Of a DNA stretch of 64,000 bases, positions 35,793 to 44,787 are shown in pieces. The DNA is taken from the NCBI GenBank assembly GCA_025350325.1, contig JANXYB010000005.1, positions 19,283 to 83,282 of the forward strand, given 5' to 3'. Every line of letters begins with the position of its first letter. Position 1 is the first letter of the stretch. The notes below the pieces were generated by a model. It saw only the letters and a list, made by a program, of their open reading frames with translations. It was not told where the DNA came from and did not search any database. The position numbers and the translations under genes are program-made. Origin of the DNA: Acidobacteriaceae bacterium. Lineage in GTDB: Bacteria > Acidobacteriota > Terriglobia > Terriglobales > Acidobacteriaceae.

Positions 35793-36173
35793 CTAAACCT
35801 TTCCTGATCGCCGCGCGGCGATAAACGACCGCACACAAAGCAGCACATAAACGAGCAACAATCCAGCCATCGCGACTTGGGAACCAATAGCGATCATGTC
35901 CGGCGGCACACCGGCGGAATTAGCGTGCAGATATCCCTGCACCGCCTTGATCGCACTTCCCAGAAAACCTAACAACCCGATGGTCACGTTGATGTGCATG
36001 AAGAGCTTGCGGCGCGACTCGACGGGGCTCATCGCCAAATACCCGAATATGCCCAAACCCAATCCAAACCACGTCGGAATGAGGGCAGTTGGATGCTGGC
36101 TGCCGGTGCCGAAGAAACTCCCCAAGCCGAGCAGGATCAGCAGGGCCGCAAACACTATTGTTAGTTTTGCCAA
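35793..36173 (-). CDS. Small four-helix membrane protein, unknown function
   Basis: A 126-residue hydrophobic protein; I do not recognise the family. I place the start at TTG 36173 (LAKLTIVFAALLILLGLGS), six bases after GGGAGG; the open frame extends to 36281 through charged sequence with no site. Four likely helices lie near residues 3-20, 33-50, 60-80 and 95-115, and the C-terminal tail is positively charged (SFIAARRSGKV). Only three bases separate it from the downstream ABC exporter gene, so the two are co-transcribed; it could be an accessory subunit, though nothing shows this. Confidence 0.7.
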   Translation of the reverse strand: MAKLTIVFAALLILLGLGSFFGTGSQHPTALIPTWFGLGLGIFGYLAMSPVESRRKLFMHINVTIGLLGFLGSAIKAVQGYLHANSAGVPPDMIAIGSQVAMAGLLLVYVLLCVRSFIAARRSGKV

Positions 36174-36323
36174 AGAGAGCCTCCCTCGCGGCACCCGGTC
36201 AGGATACCAGTTGAAAGTATGCTCCGACCCTGCCTCCCGATGCGAAGATTCAGATGCCAAGATTCTGGGGCGAACATTCAAGTACGAAAGTTCCAGTGAG
36301 AAGATTCAAGGTCAACACGGCGC

Positions 36324-37403
36324 CTAGCGTTGAATGCGCGCCGAACCGCCATTTGCAAACGCGCGCACCTGCTCAATCGTCGCCATGGTGGTATCTCCAG
36401 GGAAGGTGGTGAGCAGCGCGCCATGAGCCCATCCCAGTTTGAGAGCCTGCTCGGGCGACTCTCCGGCCAAAAAGCCGTAGATGAGCCCCGCAGCGAAACC
36501 ATCACCGCCGCCAACCCTATCCGTTACTTCTAGCTCCGCCGTAGGAACGGTATAGGTCTTGCCATTGATCCATGCAACTGCTCCCCAACTATGCCGATTG
36601 GCCGAGTGCACCTCGCGCAGTGTCGTCGCGACCACCTTGACCGCTGGATGTTTTTTGATTACCCGGTCGATCATATTCAAAAAAATGCTTGGGTCGAGCT
36701 TTGACTTCGCTGCGACTTCAGGCCCGGGAATGTCGAGGCCTTTCTGCAGGTCTTCCTCATTGCCCACCAGCACGTCCACATTTTCGAGAATCTTTGCGAT
36801 GGTCGCCACTGCTGTCTCGGCGCCTCCGGAGATCTTCCAGAGCTTCTCTCGAAAATTGAGATCGAACGATGTAACGGCACCGACGGCCTTGGCTTCCCGC
36901 ATCATTTCCGCCGTCAACTCAGCCGTGGTGGGTGAAAGAGCGGCAAAGATTCCGCCGCTATGCACCCAGCGTACGCCCCCTGCAAAAATCATTTTCCAAT
37001 CAAAGTCGCCAGGCTTCAATTGCGCCGCCGCTTCATTTGCCCGGTTGTAGAAAACAACAGGTCCACGCACTCCGCAACCGCGATCGCTGTAGACGGTCGC
37101 CATATTCGGCCCCGTCACGCCATCATGCTTGAAGTGCTTGTAGAAGGGCTTGACGCCCATCGCACGGACACCCTCTGCGATGAGATCCCCAATTGGATAA
37201 TCCGACATGGCCGAGGCGATGGCCGTCTTCATTCCGAAACAGTCGGAAAGATCGGCAGCGACGTTGAATTCCCCGCCGCTGACATGTATCTCGCACCTCT
37301 TCGCTTTGCGAAAAGGGATGATCCCGGGATCGAGCCTATGCACTAGCGCGCCAAGAGACAAGAAATCAACCGCACCGTCTTTATTGATCTTCAAACCACT
37401 CAT
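36324..37403 (-). CDS. PfkB-family sugar kinase, probable 2-keto-3-deoxygluconate kinase
   Basis: Ribokinase-fold kinase of 359 residues that phosphorylates a sugar or sugar acid with ATP in the cytoplasm. The substrate-binding N-terminal half shows EIHVSGGEFNVAADL; the ATP/anion-hole signature is VTDRVGGGDGFAAG with catalytic base D301. Compared with the usual DTxGAGDxF, the first Asp is retained and Gly-Ala-Gly is Gly-Gly-Gly. The closest group by eye is 2-dehydro-3-deoxygluconokinase, but fructo- or ribokinases cannot be excluded. It lies 41 bases downstream of the copper lipoprotein gene and 150 upstream of the membrane-protein/ABC pair, all on the minus strand. Confidence 0.78.
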   Translation of the reverse strand: MSGLKINKDGAVDFLSLGALVHRLDPGIIPFRKAKRCEIHVSGGEFNVAADLSDCFGMKTAIASAMSDYPIGDLIAEGVRAMGVKPFYKHFKHDGVTGPNMATVYSDRGCGVRGPVVFYNRANEAAAQLKPGDFDWKMIFAGGVRWVHSGGIFAALSPTTAELTAEMMREAKAVGAVTSFDLNFREKLWKISGGAETAVATIAKILENVDVLVGNEEDLQKGLDIPGPEVAAKSKLDPSIFLNMIDRVIKKHPAVKVVATTLREVHSANRHSWGAVAWINGKTYTVPTAELEVTDRVGGGDGFAAGLIYGFLAGESPEQALKLGWAHGALLTTFPGDTTMATIEQVRAFANGGSARIQR

Positions 37404-37444
37404 CGTTGATCGACCTTACTAAAACTTAACCGTTGTAATCGTCA

Positions 37445-38344
37445 TCAGGCCACCGGCAAACTCTGCTTAACATCCGCCACAATTTGTTCTGGGGTCCATT
37501 CATTTCCAGGATAAAAACGCACCACTTTTCCGTCCACTCCGATAAGCGTAGTAGACAGGGTGTGCGTTATTGTTTCATCTGTTTCGTTCGTGATTCCAAG
37601 GTCGAAAAACTTCGCCATCTCGAGCAGCGCAGGCTTGTCAGGCACCGCAAAATCCCAATCATCAAAAGCATCCTTCGCGTCGCTGCCGATGTAGGTCGCG
37701 CCATAGGCACGCAGCCGATCCGGCGTGTCGTGATCGGGGTCAAAGCTGATGCAGAGCAAATGCGTTTTGGAATGAAGTGCGGGGCTTACCGCCAGTCGCT
37801 TGTGTATCGCTGCAAAGTTGCGCGTCACCAAAGGGCAGAAGTTCGGCGAAGGACAGCGCGTGTAGATAAACGTAACCAGCAGGTCTTTGCCGCGGAACTG
37901 ACTTGTATGAATGGCCCGCCCATCCTGGTTCCTCAATTTGAAATCAGGGACAACATCTCCCTGCGCCGGAACGTGGTACGAAACCGCAGGGCGATAATCC
38001 GGCTTCGCCTGCGCCACAATCACAATATGATCGAGCAGTACGTCGCCCGACGCGCCCTGCGGCACCAGGACATCGGCAGTGATCACATCGCCCGGATGCA
38101 GTTCGCTCAAAATGCTCGCGTCTCTAAGTTTGTACGGCATGGTCATGGCTTCCATGAATCCAGCAATAGCCTGGTGGTCTACCGTAACTTCGCCCTTGGC
38201 CGCATTCGTCGAGATGACCTTGCCGCGCAGTTTGTACACGTTGAAATCAGAACGCGACGCAGAAGTCTGCGTCTTTTGACCGGATTGGCAACCAGTCACC
38301 GTCACGACCGCGAACAACGTGAAAGCCAGGAGTCGGTTAAGCAC
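37445..38344 (-). CDS. CusF-like/SCO1 fusion copper lipoprotein
   Basis: Periplasmic, membrane-attached protein of 299 residues. The N terminus is a lipoprotein signal with lipobox VTGC (C19). Residues ~38-110 resemble CusF-type copper-binding domains: H57 and the Met cluster GFMEAMTM (M64, M67, M69). Residues ~125-299 form a SCO1/SenC thioredoxin fold, with VTFIYTRCPSPNFCP and the copper-ligand His H261. The two redox Cys (C164, C170) are separated by five residues, not three as in classical SCO1. SCO1 proteins deliver copper to cytochrome oxidase CuA; no oxidase gene is in view. Copper delivery is thus well supported by motifs, the target is inferred. Confidence 0.85.
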   Translation of the reverse strand: MLNRLLAFTLFAVVTVTGCQSGQKTQTSASRSDFNVYKLRGKVISTNAAKGEVTVDHQAIAGFMEAMTMPYKLRDASILSELHPGDVITADVLVPQGASGDVLLDHIVIVAQAKPDYRPAVSYHVPAQGDVVPDFKLRNQDGRAIHTSQFRGKDLLVTFIYTRCPSPNFCPLVTRNFAAIHKRLAVSPALHSKTHLLCISFDPDHDTPDRLRAYGATYIGSDAKDAFDDWDFAVPDKPALLEMAKFFDLGITNETDETITHTLSTTLIGVDGKVVRFYPGNEWTPEQIVADVKQSLPVA

Positions 38345-38414
38345 ACCTCAGTGTACAACTGACCCTGTTTTCCTCGGGTAGCGCCGCTCCCGCCGGTCGG
38401 CGTATAACGCAAGA

Positions 38415-41132
38415 ATGGGGACTCTGCGGGGATCGGAGATTGACGACTGGCTTGGTGAACAAAACCTGGTCGTCACCGCCAGTGAACGCGCAGCGCGAGC
38501 CTTGCAACAAGCGTTCCATCGGCGTCGCCGCGCTGAGGGCCTTGGTGCTTGGCCGACGCCTGACATTTCAGATTGGAAGAACTTCGCCCGCAATGCGTGG
38601 GAGGCCCGTAGCCTTGACGACCGCTTGCTGCTCAACTCAACGCAGGAGCAGGCCCTTTGGGTAGACATTATTCGGGCCGATCAGCAATTGCCCGGCACCA
38701 TCCCCGCATCGCTTCATCGTCTCGCCGCAATGGCGATGGAAGCTCACAGCCTGCTGTGCGCGTACGCTCCACGTCAGTTGGAAGAGCGCGCGCGCAGTGG
38801 TTGGGATCAAGATGCCGGTGCATTCAGTCGCTGGCTCACTGCTTTCAACGAGGTTTGCCGCAAAGACTCCCTGCTTAGCCCGGCGCGCGTCCCCCTCGAA
38901 TTGATACCGCTGTTGCAATTACAGACAGACGAACGCCCGGCGCTCAAGGCTTTGGCATTTGACCGCGTTCTCCCTGTACAAAGGGAGGTCTTCGATGCGT
39001 GGGGTCAGTGGGATCAAGACGCACCTGCACAGCCAGCCTCGCAGGTGCACGCTTACGCCGCTACCGACAATCAAACTGAATTGGAAGCGTGTGCCCTTTG
39101 GTGCATCCGCGAGGTTGAGGCTAATGCGCACAAGCGATTGCTCGTCATCACGCAGGACATTTCCACGCGTCGCGGCGAAATCGAACGCGCGTTTCTTCGC
39201 TATAGCAAACTTGGTGCCAGACCCCTGTTCGAGTTTTCGCTTGGCGTTCCTCTGAGCCAGATACCTCTCGCGCGCGCGGCGCATCTGCTGCTTCGGTGGT
39301 TAGACGGCGCAATCGACGAGAGTGAACTCGACTGGCTGATTGCAAGTGGTCTGGCGGCAAGCGCAAAGGAATCGGCAAGCCTGCAAAAATATATGCGGGC
39401 CTTGCGTCATCGCAACCTGCAACGAATGCAGTGGGATTTCGACGCTTTCACTGGCCAAGGCCGAGCGACAGAGTTTTTGCCCTCCTACTGGGTGGGGCGC
39501 ATGCGCGACGCCCGCAACAGGCTGCAACGCGTCGAGAATAAATTGCAGAGCCCACTTGGGTGGTCCCAGGAAATACCGAATCTACTTCAGACCATCGGTT
39601 GGCCCGGCGGCCGTTCCCAGGGCAGCGCAGAGTATCAGGCAATGAACCGCTGGCAGCAGGCTGTCGACCTTGCGGGCTCGCTGGGATTCGATGGTCGTCG
39701 CATCGACTATCAAGAGTTCTTGCCGTATCTTTCTCGCGCGTTAGAAGAGACCCTCTACGCATCGCAATCGCTCGACGCACCGATTCAAATCGCAGGCCCC
39801 GCAGAGTCAGCAGGCCTCACCGCCGACGCCATCTGGTTTCTCGGCGCAGATGAGAGCGCATGGCCTTCCATCGGGTCCATGCATCCGCTGCTGCCGGCCA
39901 GCATTCAACGCGATACCGGCATGCCGCATAGTTCGCCATTGCGCGATTTCGAATTGTCCTCTGTCATCACAACTCGTCTCGTGTCGTCTGCCGACACCGT
40001 GTTTTTTACCTTTGCGCATCAAAAGGACGGTGTTGAGAATCGCCCTTCCACCCTGATCTCAAAGATTGCCGGAACACCGCAGCCACTGCCAGCCAACCTG
40101 GTGCCGCCGCCCGGCGCTAACCCCTCTACGATCTTTTATCGTGACTTCAGCCGCATTGCGTTTCCCAACGAAAGCCTCGCAGGTGGTTCGAAAATTCTCA
40201 CCTTTCAGTCGCAGTGCCCCTTCAAAGCATTCGCGACGGCGAGGCTCAGTGCAGAAAGTTGGGAGCCGGCAGTAATTGGTCTCACGCCACAGCAGCGAGG
40301 CCAGTTGCTCCATGCCGTGCTGCATGCGATATGGGCTGGCCCACCGCATGGATTGGGCAACCTCGACGATTTGCTCAATCTCGATGATCGTCACGCTTTC
40401 GTTCAACGCCACGTACGTCAAGTCTTAGCGGGAGAGACGCCAAGTTCGATTGTCGAGTGCATGCCGCATCGCTATCTCCAACTCGAAGAGAAGCGCCTCA
40501 CATCCGTGATCACGCAATGGCTCGATTACGAAACCACGCGTCTCCCCTTCACCGTCGCCAAGACAGAAGCAACACGCAACATCACCCTCGCGGGAATCTC
40601 ACTCAGTCTGCGCCTCGATCGAATTGATCGGCTCATCGATGGCTCCCACCTTGTCATCGATTACAAAACGGGAAATGTTTCGCCTACAGCATGGGACCCG
40701 CCGCGCCCCGATGATTTGCAATTACCTCTGTACAAGATTTTCGGCAATATCGAATCCATCGAGTCTAATCGCGAACTGCATGACAACGAATCAGCAGAAG
40801 CAACCGGCGGCCTGGTATTCGCCAAGGTCCGCGCTGGAGATACGTGCTTTACTGGCCGCGTCGCAAACCCGGTTGAGACGATCTCACCCGCGCTTGACGG
40901 CCGCAACGGTCTGGTAAGAACGAAGCTTACCGCCGCGCAGGAGGCAGATTGGAAATCGGAGATTGAGCGTCTGGCTGCTGATTTCGTCGCCGGCCACGCA
41001 GAGGTGAATCCGCGTAAGTTTCCAGACACCTGTGATAATTGCGGGCTCCACGCCATCTGTCGCATTCATGAGAACAACAATCAAAGCGACGCTGATAGCG
41101 ATCTGCCAATTGACGAGGCGGCCGATGAATAG
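38415..41132 (+). CDS. AddB-like PD-(D/E)XK nuclease, probable recombination/repair protein
   Basis: DNA end-processing subunit of 905 residues that would pair with the next gene product. The N-terminal two-thirds resembles the inactivated helicase-like part of AddB-type proteins. The C-terminal domain is a PD-(D/E)XK nuclease, with LRLDRIDRL and the catalytic DYKTG (D749, K751). Four Cys positioned for an iron-sulfur staple surround it: C601 in SQCPFKAF, then C873, C876 and C882 in CDNCGLHAIC. The length is shorter than typical AddB (about 1000-1160) and I see no Walker A, so the family is better described as a probable DNA repair protein of AddB type. Its stop overlaps the next gene start. 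Confidence 0.82.
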   Translation: MGTLRGSEIDDWLGEQNLVVTASERAARALQQAFHRRRRAEGLGAWPTPDISDWKNFARNAWEARSLDDRLLLNSTQEQALWVDIIRADQQLPGTIPASLHRLAAMAMEAHSLLCAYAPRQLEERARSGWDQDAGAFSRWLTAFNEVCRKDSLLSPARVPLELIPLLQLQTDERPALKALAFDRVLPVQREVFDAWGQWDQDAPAQPASQVHAYAATDNQTELEACALWCIREVEANAHKRLLVITQDISTRRGEIERAFLRYSKLGARPLFEFSLGVPLSQIPLARAAHLLLRWLDGAIDESELDWLIASGLAASAKESASLQKYMRALRHRNLQRMQWDFDAFTGQGRATEFLPSYWVGRMRDARNRLQRVENKLQSPLGWSQEIPNLLQTIGWPGGRSQGSAEYQAMNRWQQAVDLAGSLGFDGRRIDYQEFLPYLSRALEETLYASQSLDAPIQIAGPAESAGLTADAIWFLGADESAWPSIGSMHPLLPASIQRDTGMPHSSPLRDFELSSVITTRLVSSADTVFFTFAHQKDGVENRPSTLISKIAGTPQPLPANLVPPPGANPSTIFYRDFSRIAFPNESLAGGSKILTFQSQCPFKAFATARLSAESWEPAVIGLTPQQRGQLLHAVLHAIWAGPPHGLGNLDDLLNLDDRHAFVQRHVRQVLAGETPSSIVECMPHRYLQLEEKRLTSVITQWLDYETTRLPFTVAKTEATRNITLAGISLSLRLDRIDRLIDGSHLVIDYKTGNVSPTAWDPPRPDDLQLPLYKIFGNIESIESNRELHDNESAEATGGLVFAKVRAGDTCFTGRVANPVETISPALDGRNGLVRTKLTAAQEADWKSEIERLAADFVAGHAEVNPRKFPDTCDNCGLHAICRIHENNNQSDADSDLPIDEAADE

Positions 41133-44100
41133 TCTCATTTCTGTGGCTCCTCCCGATCAGGCCGATCGCAACGTTGCCGTCGATCCGCAGCGTTCTATTC
41201 TGGTGCAGGCGCCTGCAGGCTCAGGCAAAACCGATTTGCTGACCCGCCGCTTTCTGCGCCTTCTCGCCGAAGTTGATGAGCCGGGCCAAATAGTAGCCAT
41301 CACTTTTACCATCGCTGCGGCTGCCGAGATGCGACTTCGCATCTTGTCTGAATTGGAAAAGGCCTCGGCTCTCAATACGGCCGAACAAATTACAGATTTG
41401 TCTTCGATGGCCGGGCTAGCCAGGCGCGCGTACCAACGTTCGCACAAATTAAATTGGCGCTTGCTCGACCTTCCCACGCAGCTTCGCATATCGACCATCG
41501 ATTCCTTTTGCCGCGAACTGGCGCTCCGGCAACCGCTGCTCTCTGGCGTTGGCGCCGGCCTGCAAATCAACGATTTGCCCGACGAACTTTATCGGGCTGC
41601 TGCGCGCCGCACGCTTGAATCGATAGGCGGCGCAGATTTAGCACTCGCAAAGTCCATCGAAGAAATTCTGATGCGCCGCGACAACGGCTGGCATGAGATG
41701 GAAAAGCTACTCATCGAAATGCTCCGGCAGCGCGATCGATGGATGCATGACTTCGTTCTCCAGAGAGAACAGGATTGGGACGCTCTGCGCACGCGCCTGG
41801 AGCGGCCGTTCGCCAACGCAGTTCGCCAAGGACTCACTAAATTTTATAGTCTTTTACAGCATCTCGAGAGTACGCATGCAGACTTGCTTGAGCTTGCTCG
41901 CTTCGCATGCGAACACAGCGACGGCCTTTACCGCGACCTTGCCGAAATTGCTGAATTCCCTGCTCCGCCTTTCATGACGACCGACGAGCTTGAAGATGCA
42001 CGTCAGGCTTATACGTGTCTGGCTAATATGCTGCTCACCGAAGACGATGGTTTCCGCGCACAAGTAAATAAGACGCACGGCTTCCCCCCGGAACATAAAG
42101 ACGAGAAGGAAAAGCTGCTGGACCTTATCGAGAATTTCAGGCTCATTGACCAATTCGAGTCTGCTCTCGCGGCGGTCCGCAGCTTGCCGCCGGCTCGATA
42201 CATAGATGACGATTGGCAGATCATACGCGCCTGCTTTACGTTGCTGCGACATGCAGTGGGGCAGCTCAGAATACTTTTTGCGGAGTCGGGTACAGTCGAC
42301 TTCATCGACGTAGCTCAGATTGCGCAGCATGTCCTCAGGGATGCAGAGGGCCAGCCTACCGACGCAGCTCTCGCCGAAGCCGACGGAGTTCATCATCTGC
42401 TCGTTGACGAGTTTCAAGACACAAGTCGCCGCCAGCATCAGTTGTTAGCTTCACTGGTTGCGGCATGGCCTGACCAATCCAACCGCACCCTCTTCATGGT
42501 CGGCGACCCGATGCAGTCTATCTATTTCTTTCGCGACGCTGACGCGGAACTATTTCCCCGGGTCCGGACGCGCGGCCTTGAGCTGAGCGACAACGAAATA
42601 TTTCATCTCGACCCCGTACAACTCAAAGCAAACTTTCGCACTGAGCCCGATCTGGTTGACCAGCTCAACGAATCATTTGCAAAGATCTTCACGAAGGATG
42701 ACGGCAGCAATGTAACTTTTTCACGCACCGAACCAGCGCGCGACTCAAGCGCCTCCTCAAGCAAACGCCTTCAGTTGCACCTTGAGTTTGTTCCGCAACC
42801 TGCCGCGGGAAGATCAGGTTCGTCCGACGCAAATCGTGAAAAGCTCGAGGCGGCTGACCTGCGTGAGACTGCGCGCCAAAAGCAGGTTAACGAAATCGTT
42901 GCCGTGATTGCCAGTCACCTGCCCCGCATGGACCGCGCCCGCGCTCGTGGAAATAAATATCGCATTGCAGTTTTGGGTCGCACGCGCGCTGCCCTCGCTC
43001 CGGTTGCCGAGGCACTGCGTGAAAGTGCCATACCTTTTCGGGCGATAGATTTGGAAAGCCTCAAAGACCGGCCGGAAATTCTCGACGCGATCTCGCTTGC
43101 CAGAGCGCTTCTGAATCCAAACGATCGTGTCGCGTGGCTCGGCGTTTTGCGTGCTCCGTGGTGCGGTCTCTCGCTCGAAGAACTGTACATGCTGGTCAAC
43201 ATTCCAGGCGCGGCCAAGCCGGTCGCTACTATCCCAGATTTGCTGATCGAACGCCTTCATCTGCTCAACCCGGATGCCAGCCAATCTGTTCAGCGCGTCC
43301 TGAGTGCGTTTGAATCTGCGCCACGATTACGTGCCGGCCTCCCAACTGCGTCGTTGGGAACAGTGCTTGAGCAGGTATGGCTTAACGTAGGCGGCGACAG
43401 GTGTGTCGACTCAACCGCGCGCGCCAATTTAAATCTGCTGTGGAATCGCCTTGACCACTTGCCGCAAGGGGAGCAAGACCTTCACGGAACCGGACTCGAT
43501 TTAACGCTGGATGCGCTTTTTGCATTGCCTGATCCATCGGCGAGCAGCGACTGTGGCGTGCAGCTCATGACGATTCACAAATCCAAAGGATTGGAATTTG
43601 AAGTCGTAATCGTTCCTGACCTGCACGCCGGCAAACATCGCGGTCAAACAAAGCTTCTTTCCTGGCTTGAGCGAGGCCTGGCGGAGCCTGACATATCCGG
43701 CGAGATAACTGAGTTCCTAGTCGCTCCGCTGCAACCCAAGGGCGCCGACCGCGGCAAGGCTAAAGCGTGGGTCGATCGCGTCTACTGCGAGCGGGAGGCG
43801 CAAGAAATGCGCCGCATCTTATATGTTGCCGCAACGCGTGCCCGCGACGAACTGCATCTGTTTGCTCGACCTGCCTACAGACGCGATAGCGACGATTTAA
43901 TGTCGCTTGTCACCCCATCCAATTGCTTGCTGGCCACTGCATGGCCCGCATTCGAATCGGAGATTCGGGAGCAATTCGAGAAGTGGAAGCAGCAGGCAGG
44001 AGAGTCTAATTTTGACAACCACCAACTCGTGTTGGACTTCGCCGCGGCAGCAGAAAGCAATCTCGCCGTCATGCCCGCTCAAGCGAAACCGACTACATTG

Positions 44101-44769
44101 CGACGGCTTCCACCTGACTTTAATCGCAGCGCCGACGTTGGCTCTGATATGTCCGTCGAAAAGATTGTAGGCACCGGCTCCGATCAATCGTATGAACGTC
44201 ACCCAGGAGGCATGGCCTCGCGCGCATTAGGCAGCGCCGTTCATAGATTGCTCGAAGAGCTTGCGCGTCTGCGCGAAAGGCTCGATTGGAACCAGGCGCG
44301 CGAAGCGATTGCACAATGGGAGCCTCGCATCCTGGCCCAAATTCGGTCTTCAGGAATGGAAAGGTCGCAGGCAGCATCAATCGCCGCAAAGTCTGTCGAC
44401 ATTGCGCTCAAAGCCTGCAAAGACACCACAGGCCGCTGGATCCTGTCGCCGCATACTGAAGCCGCAAGTGAAGCCGGTTTAGCCGGCGTGGTCAACGGGG
44501 ATCTGAGCCTGGTGCGAGTTGACCGCATCTTCCGCGCCGGAGCCGAGCCGACCGCTCTACAGGAAAATGTTTGGTGGATCATCGATTTCAAAACCGCACA
44601 TGCCGACAACGTCAACCCTGCGATCACCCTGCCCGAGTTTCGGCGTAAATTTGGTCCGCAACTTGAGACCTATGCCGCGATCATGCGCAAGCTTCATGGC
44701 CCCGATGCGCAACTGCGCGCCGGTCTTTACTATCCGCGCATGTCGTTGTTTGATTGGTGGGAAATATAG
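41125..44769 (+). CDS. AddA-like UvrD-superfamily helicase/nuclease
   Basis: The motor and nuclease subunit of a RecBCD/AddAB-type enzyme, 1214 residues. I choose the ATG at 41125 (MNSLISVAPPD), which overlaps the preceding stop by eight bases; the frame stays open upstream inside that gene. Walker A is APAGSGKTDL (K35), motif II VDEFQDTS (D428, E429), motif III VGDPMQSIYFFRDAD, motif V TIHKSKGLEFEVVIVPDL and motif VI LYVAATRARDEL. The C-terminal nuclease has WIIDFKTA (D1154, K1156), so both subunits carry nuclease sites as in AddAB. It resects double-strand breaks to load RecA. Overlap of the two genes implies equal synthesis. Confidence 0.92.
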   Translation: MNSLISVAPPDQADRNVAVDPQRSILVQAPAGSGKTDLLTRRFLRLLAEVDEPGQIVAITFTIAAAAEMRLRILSELEKASALNTAEQITDLSSMAGLARRAYQRSHKLNWRLLDLPTQLRISTIDSFCRELALRQPLLSGVGAGLQINDLPDELYRAAARRTLESIGGADLALAKSIEEILMRRDNGWHEMEKLLIEMLRQRDRWMHDFVLQREQDWDALRTRLERPFANAVRQGLTKFYSLLQHLESTHADLLELARFACEHSDGLYRDLAEIAEFPAPPFMTTDELEDARQAYTCLANMLLTEDDGFRAQVNKTHGFPPEHKDEKEKLLDLIENFRLIDQFESALAAVRSLPPARYIDDDWQIIRACFTLLRHAVGQLRILFAESGTVDFIDVAQIAQHVLRDAEGQPTDAALAEADGVHHLLVDEFQDTSRRQHQLLASLVAAWPDQSNRTLFMVGDPMQSIYFFRDADAELFPRVRTRGLELSDNEIFHLDPVQLKANFRTEPDLVDQLNESFAKIFTKDDGSNVTFSRTEPARDSSASSSKRLQLHLEFVPQPAAGRSGSSDANREKLEAADLRETARQKQVNEIVAVIASHLPRMDRARARGNKYRIAVLGRTRAALAPVAEALRESAIPFRAIDLESLKDRPEILDAISLARALLNPNDRVAWLGVLRAPWCGLSLEELYMLVNIPGAAKPVATIPDLLIERLHLLNPDASQSVQRVLSAFESAPRLRAGLPTASLGTVLEQVWLNVGGDRCVDSTARANLNLLWNRLDHLPQGEQDLHGTGLDLTLDALFALPDPSASSDCGVQLMTIHKSKGLEFEVVIVPDLHAGKHRGQTKLLSWLERGLAEPDISGEITEFLVAPLQPKGADRGKAKAWVDRVYCEREAQEMRRILYVAATRARDELHLFARPAYRRDSDDLMSLVTPSNCLLATAWPAFESEIREQFEKWKQQAGESNFDNHQLVLDFAAAAESNLAVMPAQAKPTTLRRLPPDFNRSADVGSDMSVEKIVGTGSDQSYERHPGGMASRALGSAVHRLLEELARLRERLDWNQAREAIAQWEPRILAQIRSSGMERSQAASIAAKSVDIALKACKDTTGRWILSPHTEAASEAGLAGVVNGDLSLVRVDRIFRAGAEPTALQENVWWIIDFKTAHADNVNPAITLPEFRRKFGPQLETYAAIMRKLHGPDAQLRAGLYYPRMSLFDWWEI

Positions 44770-44787
44770 TCGATGCGGTGGCACGGT

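Noticed and set aside
37484..38362. 292-codon plus-strand frame opposite the copper lipoprotein
   Set aside because: Its length is notable, but it has no recognisable domain and high Arg/His content; the opposite strand encodes CusF-like and SCO1 motifs.
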